Shown piece by piece: positions 35,321-47,110 of a stretch of 64,000 bases of DNA. The stretch's first letter is position 1; every line of letters begins with the position of its first letter. The position numbers and the translations under genes are program-made. Source of the stretch: Molossus alvarezi (lineage: Eukaryota > Chordata > Mammalia > Chiroptera > Molossidae); NCBI GenBank assembly GCA_037176705.1, contig CM073898.1, forward strand, positions 25,466,488-25,530,487, given 5' to 3'. Below the pieces are notes generated by a model. The model was not told the origin of the DNA and ran no database searches. It saw only the letters and a list, made by a program, of their open reading frames with translations.

Positions 35321-35820
35321 GCTTAAAAATCAAACATTTAAAGGGATTGATTAAATATGTCTGGCACATGAATTGATTATAACCATTAAAAACCAATTGT
35401 AGAATAATTTTTAATGTCAGAAAAATGTTAATGGTATATAGTTAAGTAATAAAAGCAGATTTAAAAACAATATGCATGTACAGAAGGAATTCAGAAGGCA
35501 GGAAGGACACTTTCCCAGTTCCTTCTATCGACTTCCCAGCCAGAAGTCAGCCCACCAGCCAGGAATATTCCTCTGCAGGAAAGTCCCCTTATGGGAACAT
35601 TAAGAATAGGGAATATGGGGGATGGGAGAAATCAAAAGAGATTGTTAAAAGAGTACAAACTTTCAGTTTTGAGATGAATAAGGTCTGAGCATCTAATGTA
35701 TAACATGGTGACTATAGTTGACAACACTATTGTATAATTGAAATTCGTTAAGGGAGTGGAACTTAATCATCATGCTGTACACTTTATATCTTACAATTTT
35801 ATTTGTCAATTTTACCTTGT

Positions 35821-36063
35821 TTTCTTTTTTTTAATCCTCACTCGAGAACATTTTTTGCATTTATCTTTAGATAGAGTGGGAGTGAGAGAGGGGGGAAGAG
35901 AGAGAGAGAAACATTGATGTGAGAGAGACACCTCACTGGTTGCCACCCACACAACCCCAACTGGGGCCGGGGACAAACTGCAACCAAAGTACATGCCCTT
36001 AGCGGGAACCCAACCCAGGACTCTCTGGTCTGCTGGCCGAGCACTGAGCCAAACTGGCCAGGG
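35821..36063 (-). mobile_element. VES SINE, type A
   Basis: It ends GAGCCAAACTGGCCAGGGC and has lost part of the tRNA anticodon arm. Confidence 0.85.
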
Positions 36064-38047
36064 CCCTTTGTTCTATTTTTATTTAACCATTTATTTAGTC
36101 ACTCTTACCTTGATAAAACTGAGAGTGGGAAATAATTGGGAATAGGGCTTCCCCCTCAACATCTCTGAAAATGTACATTATTGAATAAACAAGTATTAGT
36201 TCTTGAGGTAGGTAAAAAATAGAACCTCCATCCCCAAAATATTAGAACAATATACAAGTAAACCTTGGTACAGGGAATTCATTATAGTTATATCACTATG
36301 TGCTCCTTGGGAGTAGCAAACTTAGCAATTATATGGCAGAAAGATGGGTTCACAACCTGCTTTCAAGAAATTCTTAGAATTATGTTGTAGATACCTGAAT
36401 ACATTTAGCAACAACTTATTAATGCCTACTTTGTTCAAGGAAGAGTGCTAAAACTGGGATATAATACTACATAAAATGCAAATAGTGCCTTGAAGCTCCC
36501 AGGCTAGTGGTGAAAGCAGGTGCATACAAAATTACAATGCGGTGAGCTAAAGTGATTAGAATGCCATTAGAGTGATTATGCTGAGAGACTCAGATAAGGT
36601 TCTGGAGAAAGGAAGATTTAGGTTGTGTTGGATGGAGAATAGGAATTCTATGGAATATCATTCGAAAGCTTTAGACCAGAAGAAAAGGAACTTTGTCTTT
36701 GGGTTGAATCTGGCACTCATCTAGGTTTCGCCAGCTAACCTTAATCTAACCACTACTGTTGCAGCTCTAAGAGTAATTTCCCTCGTGGGCTGCATGGCTT
36801 TTCCACTCAGACCTGAACCTTTAGATAAGTGTGTCATTAACTTAGCTTTTCAATGGATAGTGATTATAGTTGCTAATATCTTGAAACATAACTAAACTTT
36901 AAGGTGTAAAAACAAGCAGTTTAAAATAATGAGAATGTCCTCTCCATCATTTTTTTCTCACATATATTTCCTCTGTTTTCTCTCTTCCCTCGGTGTAAAA
37001 ATCTGAATCTCTTTCTTTTCCTTTTCCTATTATTCTCTGATTCATCTTTTCCTCCTGTTTTTTTTTAACTTGTCAAAAATACAGAATTAAAATACTTTTT
37101 AAAGTATACTTGTAATTACTGTAAAGCATGGTAATTAAAATTAAAGTGCCATGTTTGCAGTTTCTACTTTAAAAAAAATAAGTTAGTGGCGTACGGAAAA
37201 AAATAAATTAATTGAGCCTATTGTGTTATTATGAATAAATTAAGTAGCTTGCTATGTGTTCATTGGTTTTCCATTGTGCCCACCCCCCACCCCACCTTCC
37301 TATGAAGATACCATAGTAATGCTGTGATAACAACTATTATATTTGAATGCTTTTCTAACTGAAACAATGCTAGGAAGTCTTTCTAGTTTACACAGCACTT
37401 TCCTTGTCCAAAGTCCCATACAACTAAACATAATATTTCACCAAGATCTGTTTTTTTTTAATGAAAATATATGCAAGTGTAGTAGTGTTACTAAGAACAA
37501 CATGGAATGGATTTTTCATTCCTAAAATCATTATTCTTTGGTCTGGACAATTCACGCCTTCCTTAGTCTTAACTAGAGGCCTGTGCAAATACATTCCCTT
37601 TCCAGCCCGATTCTTGTCCCAAGGCTTTCCTAGAAAGAATTTTTACAGCTATCACAGTGCAGTTCTACAGCATAAATACACAAAAGCATGACCGTATGAA
37701 AAGAATAGATTGGAAGGATAGTTACAAAAGAACTCTTGTGTTTACAAAGGGTTTATTTCACAATGTTTTAAAAGAACATGTTTACTTAAGTCCATTCCAA
37801 ATTATTTGAATTTTTCAGAAATATATTTACTAGGTAAATAAAATTATCTTTTCCCCTCCTTTGTCTGATCTAGATGAGAATATCCTAATGCTACACCTCA
37901 CAGCTCTTAGTTTGTTTGCCTCCATTATAACACCAACACCTCAGGTTGTGGAAGAAGCAACCCCACTCAGGAGAACAGGAGCTTCCCTCACTGCAGCCAA
38001 ATCACTCCACTGCAAGTACTTCCCATCTCTAAAGTGAGGAAGCGAAT
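36064..38047. other. Upstream of TTC39D; L2-like trace at 36410-36600
   Basis: No SINE lies in the 2 kb before TTC39D, in contrast to both flanks of the region. An acceptor-like AG follows CACCTCAC at about 37900, which could begin a transcript exon carrying the 5' UTR. No promoter motif is clear. Confidence 0.35.
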
Positions 38048-39817
38048 ATGTCACTTGTTCTAAGTAAAAGAGAACATGATAAAAAAGATGTTGTTACATC
38101 ATTTACTCCCTGGAAGGAAGAAAATGATAAGGAGGACAAGTTTGAAGATGCCCATGAGATTATCCCTGCAGCAGCAACAATGACTCTAATATCTTCCCTG
38201 GAAGAATGCACAACTGGATTGTATTTATTTCTAAATAACAGGTTCTCAGATGCCATAAATCTCATTTATCCGTGGTCGAAAAACAGCATATACCATGCTC
38301 TAGTTTATGGTATCCTTATGGTTGTCAAAGCCATCTTGACTTTTGATCCACAGGATATAGAGATTGGAATGACTGCTGTAAAGGAAGCTTTGAAAACTTG
38401 TAACAATTTCCGAAGAAAAGGCAGGATGACAAGTTTTTCTCGTCTAGTGAGTAAACAGGGAATCAAGGCTGTCAAAGAAGAGGAATTGCATGCTGAAGTC
38501 TGCTATGCTGAGTGTTTGATCTTAAAATCAGCTGTAACACTTATACAGGACGACAGTATACTTGGTTTTCTTAAAAGTGGGATCAACATTGGGTTAAGTT
38601 ACCAAATATACAAAGACTGTCAACAAATATTAACACAGATACCTACCAACCAAAGCAAAACCTCCAGACACCTGGTTGGAGGAATAAAATTTGGACTTGG
38701 AACATTCAATTTGATGTTATCACTTATGCCACTAAAGACACTTAAATTACTCAATGTTGTTGGATATTACGGTGATAAAGAGGTAGGCTTGACTTTGCTT
38801 CGTGAGAGTGCATCTGAATCCCATATTAATAATGTCCTAAGTATTTTGACACTACTCTTCTATTACAATTATATCTGTGTAGCTTTTGGTGTTGAAATGG
38901 GACATAATTCTTCTATAGAGAACCTCTTCTTAATGTATCTCCAGAAATTTCCAAAGTGTATCATACTTAAATTTTTTCATGCACGTTTTAGTATGTTGAA
39001 AGGAAGATTTGAAAATGCACAGTCAACATTAGAGGAGTGCATTGTTATTCAGAATGAATGGAAGCAGCTTAATCACCTCTGTTACTGGGAACTCATGGGG
39101 TGCCACATTTTCCAGCAGAATTGGAAGCAGGCTTACCGCTACGCTGATCAGCTGTTTCAAGACAGCAAGTGGTCCAGGGCAATGTATTCATACAGTAAAG
39201 CTATGCTACTGGCTTTGCTTCCTTCTGGATTTGCTAAATCAGTAAATGAGGACATGAACTCTCTCTTCTTAAATGTGGATAGCCTGAGAATCAGATTTTT
39301 AGGAACTTCTGTGCCAATAGAAAAGTTTGTTGCTGAGAAGGGTCAGCGCTATGGTTCTACTACAGGCTGGTTTACAGCACAACCCATTCTGGAATTCATT
39401 TATGCCTGGAGTGGTTTTCGAGTCATGAGCAAAAGACTACACCTTATTTCATGCTGGCTATCAATAATTGACAAAGGACACGATCTTTTACGAGAAAATC
39501 CAAGTAAAGAGTATGGCACAGATGACATAAGTTTGCTAAATTTACTGAAAGGTCTATGTCTGAAACACTTAGGCAAATATTCGATGGCTGAGCAGTACTT
39601 TAATCATGTTATTCAAAAGCAGAAATTGTTAAAATATGACCATTATTTGGTGCCGTATGCTTACTATGAACTGGGAATTCTATACTATCTGAAAGGAGAT
39701 TATGACAGTGCAATAAAAAACCTAGAAAACATAAAAAACTACAAAGACTATTCCATGGAAGCCCGATTACAGTTTAGGGCTCATGTAGCTCTTGAACAAA
39801 TAGCTAAAGAAAAGTGA
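38048..39817 (+). CDS. TTC39D: Tetratricopeptide repeat protein 39D, intact intronless retrogene
   Basis: One uninterrupted frame of 589 codons. The protein belongs to the TTC39/IML2 (DUF3808) family: after a lysine- and acid-rich start of about 40 residues comes the family opening CTTGLYLFLNNRFSDAIN, then a long alpha-helical solenoid. Near 340-370 is HLCYWELMGCHIFQQNW, and the C-terminal TPR-like pair (LLKYDHYLVPYAYYELG and a second helix pair) fills about 530-585. TTC39A, B and C have many exons, so a single-exon copy is a retrocopy. Its place between SRSF7 and GEMIN6 matches mouse Ttc39d and the human pseudogene TTC39DP. The 5' flank has no visible poly(A) or target duplication, which implies age. 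Molecular function is unknown to me. Confidence 0.85.
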   Translation: MSLVLSKREHDKKDVVTSFTPWKEENDKEDKFEDAHEIIPAAATMTLISSLEECTTGLYLFLNNRFSDAINLIYPWSKNSIYHALVYGILMVVKAILTFDPQDIEIGMTAVKEALKTCNNFRRKGRMTSFSRLVSKQGIKAVKEEELHAEVCYAECLILKSAVTLIQDDSILGFLKSGINIGLSYQIYKDCQQILTQIPTNQSKTSRHLVGGIKFGLGTFNLMLSLMPLKTLKLLNVVGYYGDKEVGLTLLRESASESHINNVLSILTLLFYYNYICVAFGVEMGHNSSIENLFLMYLQKFPKCIILKFFHARFSMLKGRFENAQSTLEECIVIQNEWKQLNHLCYWELMGCHIFQQNWKQAYRYADQLFQDSKWSRAMYSYSKAMLLALLPSGFAKSVNEDMNSLFLNVDSLRIRFLGTSVPIEKFVAEKGQRYGSTTGWFTAQPILEFIYAWSGFRVMSKRLHLISCWLSIIDKGHDLLRENPSKEYGTDDISLLNLLKGLCLKHLGKYSMAEQYFNHVIQKQKLLKYDHYLVPYAYYELGILYYLKGDYDSAIKNLENIKNYKDYSMEARLQFRAHVALEQIAKEK

Positions 39818-39953
39818 TGTAGATACAGTGTGGTTTTGTTTACTGTGAGTGAAGTATCTACAGTCAGTAAGATAATTAACAGGTAGAAAAATCATTTCTT
39901 TGTGGAAGAAATCCAAGAAGAGGCAGCTGCTAAGAATCTGACTGGCAACAAGA

Positions 39954-39959
39954 AATAAA
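39954..39959 (+). terminator. TTC39D: Polyadenylation signal, TTC39D
   Basis: AATAAA lies about 135 nt after the TTC39D stop, followed by a T-rich downstream element near 39965-39985. Confidence 0.55.
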
Positions 39960-40150
39960 TTCCTTTTCCCTCTTTCCTTCTTCATACCTATAAAATGGAA
40001 TGTCTTAGACTGGCAAATGGAGTGATGTACATTCTTGACAAAGAAAAGGCAAATGATGTACTTTATAAAAGATACTCTCATGTAGCTATGAACTTATCAA
40101 TCATGTTAGAGAACATTTTCAAAATGCAAAATTATATATATATATATATA

Positions 40151-40356
40151 TTATCCTCACCTGAAGATATGTTTATTGATTTTAGAGGGAGAGAAAGGGG
40201 GAGGGAGAGAGAGAAACATCAATTGATTGCCTCCTGTGCCTGCCCCCACCAGGGATCAAACTGCAACCTAGATGTGTGTCTTGATTGGGAATCGAACCCA
40301 CAACCTTTTGATGCACTGGATGATGCGCCAACCAACTGAGCCAGCCAGTCAGGGCT
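40151..40356 (-). mobile_element. VES SINE, A/B mosaic
   Basis: The 3' tail is type A (TTATCCTCACCTGAAGAT) but the middle reads as type B. An (AT)n run precedes it. Confidence 0.75.
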
Positions 40357-40371
40357 AATATGTATTTTTTA

Positions 40372-40578
40372 AAATATTTTTTTTATTGATTTTTTTTTAG
40401 AAAGAGAGGAAGGGAGAGGGAGAGAGAAACATTGATGTGAGAGTGAAACATCCATCAGCTGCCTCCTGCTTGCCCCCTACCAGGGATTGAGCTTGAAATC
40501 CAGGCATGTACCCTGACAGAGAATTGAACTTTCCATGCACGGAATGATGCCCAACCAACTGAACCACACGGGCCAGGG
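40372..40578 (-). mobile_element. VES SINE, type B
   Basis: It ends CACACGGGCCAGGG; the body is diverged. Confidence 0.82.
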
Positions 40579-40685
40579 TCAAAAAATATTTTTTAACCTC
40601 TCATTAGGTAATGTATACAACTCACAAATAAAACAGGGAAAGTAGCTACACTAGGAATCCCAGTGCCCTGTACATAGTTTTGGGG

Positions 40686-40923
40686 TTTTTTTTAATCCTC
40701 ACCCGAGGACATTTTTCCATTTTTTGTCCAGATAGAGTGGGAGGGAGAGAGAGAGAGAGAAACATTGACGTGAAAAGGAGACATTGAGTGGCTGCCACCC
40801 GCACGACCCAACCAGGGCCGGGGACAAACTTCAACCGAGGTTTGTGCCTTTAGCGAGAACTGAACCCGGGTCTCTCTGGACCGCAGGGCGATGCTCTAAC
40901 CGCTGAGCCAAACCGGCCAGGGC
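40686..40923 (-). mobile_element. VES SINE, type A
   Basis: It has a complete tail TAATCCTCACCCGAGGAC and a near-consensus body. Confidence 0.88.
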
Positions 40924-41043
40924 TACATGTTTTTATTTAATTGGTAAAAGAAAGAAAGAAGTTTAAGTTCTTACTGACATTTCAAAATAATGATGAACTG
41001 AAGAGCATAGACTATGAATAGTTTTCCCTCATTAACAATAATT

Positions 41044-41285
41044 TGTTGTTGTTGTTGTTAATCCTCATCTGAGTATATTTTTCCATTGATTTTAGAATGG
41101 GAGGGAGGAAGGGAAAGAGAGAGAAACATCAATGTAAGAGAAACATCGATTGGTTGCCTCCCGCATGACCCCAGGGCTGGGGAGAGAACTTGCAACCCAG
41201 GTATGTACCCTTGACCAGGAATTGAGGCCATGACCCTTTGGTCCACAGGCCAATGCTCCAAGTGCTGAGCCAAACCGGCCAGGGC
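41044..41285 (-). mobile_element. VES SINE, type A-related
   Basis: It ends GAGCCAAACCGGCCAGGGC; the tail is a (TTG)n run followed by TTAATCCTCATCTGAG. Confidence 0.85.
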
Positions 41286-41984
41286 CATACACAGTAATTT
41301 TTATTGGCTTTTTATACCAAGGAGGATATTTACTCCATGTGCTCAGTAGTATATTTTACCTTTTTTTTTTTTTTTTAGGAAGCCTAAACATGGGGCTATA
41401 ATTTACAGCAGTGTAAAAAAGAAAGAGCTGCCCCCACCCCCATCCATACACACATAATAAACCCTTTGTAGATAATGGGAAGAGGCCAAGAGGAAAAAAT
41501 AAAAAGACAAGATAGTTTAGTTACCACTAGCCCTCCCTTTAGCTGCCTTCCCTAAGGTATAATTCCTATTAAGACCAGCTCTTCAATATAATTAAACCAC
41601 TTGCATCTATCCTGTGTCATTGTTAGTGGGCTAATCTGAGAGTAAATAGCAGCTGTAGGTATGGATCTTGGTATTGTTTTACCCACCTTAGGGATAAAAT
41701 CAGTCCCTAGTTTTTAGACCATTAAGTCTGGCTGAGTGTGTCCTCTATGTAGTCACCTTCTTTTTGTGGAAAAAGAAGTTGCTGGGAAAGTTTGCTTTGC
41801 TGAAACACATTATCTTAATGCTTTGAGTGTCCAAACAACCCACTGGAGCACAACTTGGGGCTAGTACTTCAGATTTAGAAATGCTTAGGTTGAAAAACTT
41901 ATTCCTCATTAATTAAAAATGACTTTTAGGTGCACAACTGTACTTGAGCTATTCACTATGATTTAATAATGATGAAAGTATATA
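41286..41984. other. Intergenic, no assigned feature
   Basis: No exon or recognised repeat. Confidence 0.4.
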
Positions 41985-42165
41985 ATGGTTAAGAGGGCAG
42001 GCTCTGGCCTGATTGCCTGGATTGGAATTCTAGCTCTGTCACTAACTAGCTGTGTGGCCTTGGGCCTCCTGTGCCTCAGTTTCCTTAGCTGTAAAATTGG
42101 GATAATAATAGTTCCTATCATATGGTTTCCCCGTGTTAAGACTTGAGTTAATATACATTTATTAT
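41985..42165 (+). repeat. MIR SINE
   Basis: It carries TGTGTGGCCTTGGGC, then CCTCAGTTTCCTTAGCTG and GGGATAATAATAG, the MIR core and 3' region. Confidence 0.8.
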
Positions 42166-42414
42166 CACTACGACTACTAGTAAGAATAATAATACATTGT
42201 TCTTCAGCGAAGAGGATTTAAATTACTTTTTGGGAAAAAGCAAAGATTTCTCTGTTACCTGCTTTGCCAATCTAACATTTGATCTGTTAATTTGCTTTTT
42301 TTCTGTTCTTACTTTATATTGGTCATTTATGAAATAAGTAACTCTGCTTAAATTTTGATTTTCTGTTTTGTACCAATTTCCAACAATGAATAACAAATTC
42401 ATTAATTGGTTAAA

Positions 42415-44300
42415 CAGATATATGTTGAATATTTACTATATGCAGGCATGAACAGAGCACTGAGGGTATAAAGATAAAGCATAGTCTCTCTCCTGAGGAC
42501 TTTATTAGGGAGACAAGTTAGATAAGTATTTTGTTGGGGGTTGGAAACACTTAAAGCAGTTGCTTAAACCAACAGGAGTTTATTTGTCCCACACAAAAGA
42601 AATCTGAAGTGGGTAGTTCAGGTCTGGTCTGGCTCTTTTATCTTGTATTTTTCTGTGTGGCATATAGGCCTTCTCATGCATGTTTCCTCATGGTGGAATG
42701 AGGCTGCCTCACCTCCAGGCCTTATGTCCAAGCCAGGCAGGCTGGAGGAGAAATGGGTAAGGCACACCAAAGCCTTTCTCTTTCTTAGGAGGCTTTGCTT
42801 TTTTTATTTCAGAAGAGACAGCCTTCCTAAGAGTGTCCATGTATATCTCATTGGCTTAAAATATTCCTATGGCCACTTCTACCTACAAAAAAAAAGCTGA
42901 GAATGAGTTTTAGCTTTCAAGCCTCATTAATTTGGAGGTTGTGGGAAAGGACTGTTAAATGAACCAATCTGCAATTAACTGCCCCAACACATATATAAAT
43001 AACAATATGCTACAGATGGTATTAGAGGGGCACAGTTGAAAAGGAGGCAAGGAGTCACCTGGAAAAGACTATGCAGATCTAACAGGAATCTTGGGATTGA
43101 CATTTCCTTGGCGAAGTTGCTACCCACAGCCCAGGTTCTGGCCTTGAACAGACCCAACAGTTGACTAGACACATTGAAGCTGATTTTTCACCGAATTCAC
43201 AAGAGATTAAGGTATAATTTATTCTACTAATTTACTTATTTATAGTAGGGATTATTTCAGAATTGCAAACTCAATTTCCTGTAGGGATCAGGCAAGTAAT
43301 ATAAACATAGGAAAGAGCCAAATGTAAAACAAAAGTGGTGGGAACTAGTTGTGAAGAAGAGAGAGCAAACCTATCTAATGGCTTACAAATTATAAAGAAA
43401 TTGAACACTGTGCAGATATTAAACCTGTCTGCACATCCTGATACAATCTTTAGCTCCTAGTTTGTGACTTCTGGTCTATTCCTTTCTGTTGACTAGAAAG
43501 TGCTCATATTTCTGTCTCAAGAACCATCGCTTTTAATACACAATGTACCTAGAAAACTAGGAAGGAGTCAAGGGCGGCATGGTGACCAAAATATAAAGAG
43601 AAAGTTATAGGAATATCTATTCCAGGCCAGGGTGAGATATAATCCATCCATTCCTTACAATATGGATACATCTCTGGGAAGTCTCTGTCTTCCACATTCA
43701 GAGTGTCTGAGGAATATCTCCCAATCTTTTGCTTGCTGATGGTTCTTCTTTTATGCCTTCTGCTGCCAACCCTGGGTTACTGAATGTCACAATAGTAGGG
43801 TTCAATACAATTATGTTTTCGTCTACTACAATATAATCCCATTCCAGCCCTGCTTCCAGAAAATGCAACCAGGTGGCTAGGTTTGGAATTTCCAGTCATC
43901 CCCACATTCTTTAGTTACCCATATTATAGATGGTCTCTTTGTGCAAATGAATCACAGATCTAATCACATCCATTTTATTTAACATTTAGGGTTAGTTTAT
44001 AAAAGCTTGGAGGAAGTACCTCAGTGTTGCCTTCTGTGCCATAAACATAGATAAAGTGCTATTGAAACTTTTTTTATTCCATGGATAAATTTTCTTATTT
44101 AATTTAGTAAATATAATAACTAGTTGGAGGCCTGATATCCTGAAAAAATGAAGAGGAAGATGGGGCTATGAATGAAGAAAAGAACAAAGAGAATTTCTGT
44201 GAAAGACCTAGTATCAAAGTTCTTCTCAGCATGCCCTTGCCCCAGTCAATTACTAAATCCTCTTGGTTTCTGCTTTGAAATACTTGTTGAATCTACTCTG
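42415..44300. other. Intergenic with weak L2/MIR trace at 42415-42525
   Basis: The L2 trace is TTTACTATATGCAGGCATG. The part 42530-42960 may be an old repeat (CTCATTGGCTTAAAATATTC). No exon was found. Confidence 0.35.
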
Positions 44301-44545
44301 TTTTTTTTTTTTTTTCTATCCTCACCCGAGGACATTTTTCAATATTTTGTTCAGATAGAGTGGGAGGGTGAGAGAGAGAGAGAAAGATCGACATGAAAGG
44401 GACTCATCAAGTGGTTGCCACCCACACAACCCAACCAGGGCCGGAGACAAACTGCAACCCAGGTACATGCCCTTCACGGGAACCGAACCCGGGTCTCTCC
44501 GGACCGCAGGCCGACGCTCTAACCGCTGAGCCAAACCGGCCTAGG
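44301..44545 (-). mobile_element. VES SINE, type A, near-consensus
   Basis: The repeat CTACTCTG flanks both ends (44293-44300 and 44546-44553). The 5' end reads CCTAGGC rather than CCAGGGC on the plus strand. Confidence 0.88.
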
Positions 44546-45364
44546 CTACTCTGTTTTTTTTTCTCTATTTCATTTCCATGCTGTCAGCTTAGGTTAGGAC
44601 TTTATTATTTCCCATCTGGACCTAGTTTTTAGGAATTCAGTAGTAGATATCCTCTTTTTGTTCCAAGATAATTCCAGAGAAAAATAAAAATGGTTAACTC
44701 CACTTTTTTTAAAAATTAAAATAGAATTATGTAAAATCTATATTCTTACCACTGACATTGATTACCTCATTGAATAAAAGGAACTCAATGGAAAAAAATG
44801 GCACTAATTTTTAGCCATAAAGACATTGTCTAGGCATAGTTGAGAGGCAGTGTACAAAGCAGCAGCTTTCTAAACTTTCACACATTACATTTGTTTAGTA
44901 TATCAGAGTTCACAAAGTCTGTTCGAAGCATTTCATCCTAGGAAAATAGTCCTATCTTCATTCTACTGCTAGGGAAAGTAATCTTCCCTCCCTGAGGTTG
45001 TAAAATCTCCTCTCTGGGCAGAGTTGGGGAAGGCAGATAACTATACCGCCTCCTATAAACTGGATTTCCATTTGGAAAGTGGTTCTGGAAATTTTTTCCC
45101 CTAATACCACTGCTTTGTTGAGTAAAGAGGCTACATTGTACATAAAGTTTCATGCTGTATATGCTCTATACTTCCCTATTTTCCCCATATCCAATTTCTT
45201 TGTATCTGTCTAACACACCAATTTCACCATATCATTCCATCACTCAAATTTTTCAATTCTCGCTCTATTCACTAATTAAATGTTTGAAAGTTCTTAAAAT
45301 AATGCCTGGCACATATTAGATGCAATATAACTGATTAAGAAATAAAAACTCAATTCAAACTGGG
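44546..45364. other. Intergenic, no assigned feature
   Basis: Two overlapping minus-strand frames near 44940-45150 have no features of a protein family. Confidence 0.35.
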
Positions 45365-45650
45365 CACCACCTACTAATACTAGGCAATGCTTGAGGTAGG
45401 CTATCTGGTAGTAAACAAAACAGACATGGTCCCCACCCTTAGGGGGTTTATAGGGTTTACTAAGTGACTGTGTGTGTCTTACTCATGAAAATTTAGAGCC
45501 GAGAGGATCTTGGGTCATCTAATCTCTCATTTTTACTTATAAATAAGAAAACTGAAATCTAAGAAGGCAAATGACTTCCACGGTCCTAAAGCTGGTATGA
45601 GCACAGTCAGTGGTATGTAGGAACCAGATTAAACAGGCTCAAAAGAACCC
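45365..45650. repeat. L2 and MIR-like traces
   Basis: The GTAAACAAAACAGACATGG stretch is typical of L2. The stretch 45490-45640 (AAACTGAAATCTAAGAAGG) resembles MIR3/L3. Confidence 0.45.
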
Positions 45651-45668
45651 ATTGTTAAATATTCATAG

Positions 45669-45770
45669 TTTTTTTTGTGTGTGTGTGGTACGTGCCCCTA
45701 GCGGGAACCAAACCCAGGACTCTCTGGTCTGTAGGCTGATGCTCAACCACTGAGCCAAATCGGCCAGAGC
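45669..45770 (-). mobile_element. Short tRNA-only VES-related SINE
   Basis: The sense strand ends at CTAGGGGCACGTACC, followed by an (AC)n-A tail. It has the same end point as the copies at 28820, 29693, 56092 and 58393. Confidence 0.82.
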
Positions 45771-46597
45771 TGAACTTGTAGTTCTTAACAGAAAACATAC
45801 ATGTACAGGTACACAATATATGCTTGATGAATAAGCATGGACATAAAAAATGAACGCTTCTAATGGGTTCTACTTGTTGAATAAGTGAAAAAGTTAAAAC
45901 ATTAAAAAAATCTTGGGCCTTGCTGTGGACATGACCAAAAAATATTTTCCCATTAGGTTTTTTCCCTGCTACGTTGGTAGCATTCAGCCTATTGGGAACA
46001 TTTTCTTAACCCTTATTTTCATTGTCTAGATTAACATTGTCTAATATAAATACAGCACAAACTATATGTGATTTTGTAATAGCCATTGGTAATTTTTACA
46101 TAGCTGCCTTAGATCTCTGGAGTCTTGCAGATGTCCTCTGTCTAGCTAATCCTTCTATGTTGCTAGTGACCAGATAGTTTGTGATCACATGATCATCTCT
46201 ATTCTTGTTATTTAGGACTGACTGAAATGACAACTGGATTGGGCCAAAAAGGGGATTAAGGAGTCAAACTCCGGAGAAACTAAGGCAGCGTGTGGGAGGA
46301 CTCAGAACATGTGAAATTCCTTAAATAAAAATTTATTAACTTTAAATAATAGTGCCTATGTTGCAAATAATAGAAACCATTTACACTTTTTATAAAAAAA
46401 AAAAAAATTCTTGGGCCAAAATGATCGGGGTTATTTTTTCCTGACCTTACCTTACATGAAAAATAAATTCCCACCCGATCCCCACTTTATTTTTTACTTA
46501 CTTTTAAGACCACCCCACACTGTGAATTGAAATTTGTGATAGTTTAGCCCAGGCAAGCCAGGTCTATCTTAGCACCACGATAAAGAACAGCGAACAG

Positions 46598-46839
46598 CCC
46601 TGGCCGGTTTGGCTCAGTGGTTAGAGCGTCAGCCTGCGGTCCACAGAGACCCGGCTTCGGTTCCCACTAAGGGCATGTACCTTGGCTGCAGTTTGTCCCC
46701 GGCCCTGGTTGGGTCGTGTGGGTGGCGGCCACTCGATGTGTCCCTTTCACATCGATGTTTCTCTCTCTTCCTCTCTCTCCTTCCTGCTCTATCTGAGTGA
46801 AAAATGGAAAAATGTCCTCGGGTGAGGATAAAAAAAAAA
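46598..46839 (+). mobile_element. VES SINE, type A, near-consensus
   Basis: A target repeat AAAGAACAG(C/T)GAACAG lies at 46582-46597 and right after the A-tail. The full 3' hairpin GTCCTCGGGTGAGGAT is present. Confidence 0.9.
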
Positions 46840-46886
46840 AAAAGAACAGTGAACAGTCAATATAAGACTATTGACAATTTTCAATT

Positions 46887-47110
46887 TTATTTTTTTAAAT
46901 ATTTTTTCTTTATTGATTTTAGAGAGAGAGGAAGAGAAAGGGAGAAAGAGATAAAAACATCAATGAGTGAGAACATCGATTGGGCGCCTCCTGCATGTCT
47001 CCCACAGGAGATTTGGCCAGAAACCTGGGCATGTGCCCTGACCAGGAATCTAACCAATGACCTCTTTGTGCATGGGACAAGCCTCAACCAGTGATCCACA
47101 TCGGCTGGGC
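46887..47110 (-). mobile_element. VES SINE, type B
   Basis: It ends ATCGGCTGGGC. GACAATTTT repeats lie on both sides. Confidence 0.82.

Larger units (their letters stand above)
33861..35818 (+). mobile_element. Old LINE-1 3' part broken by MER2, SPIN-like and SINE insertions
   Basis: Sense fragments are seen at 33861-33990, 34967-35089 (GGCCCAGCAATCCTACTTCC), 35330-35480 and 35625-35818 (GGTGACTATAGTTGACAAC). Their order is that of one LINE-1 3' end, so the elements between them are later insertions. Confidence 0.65.
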
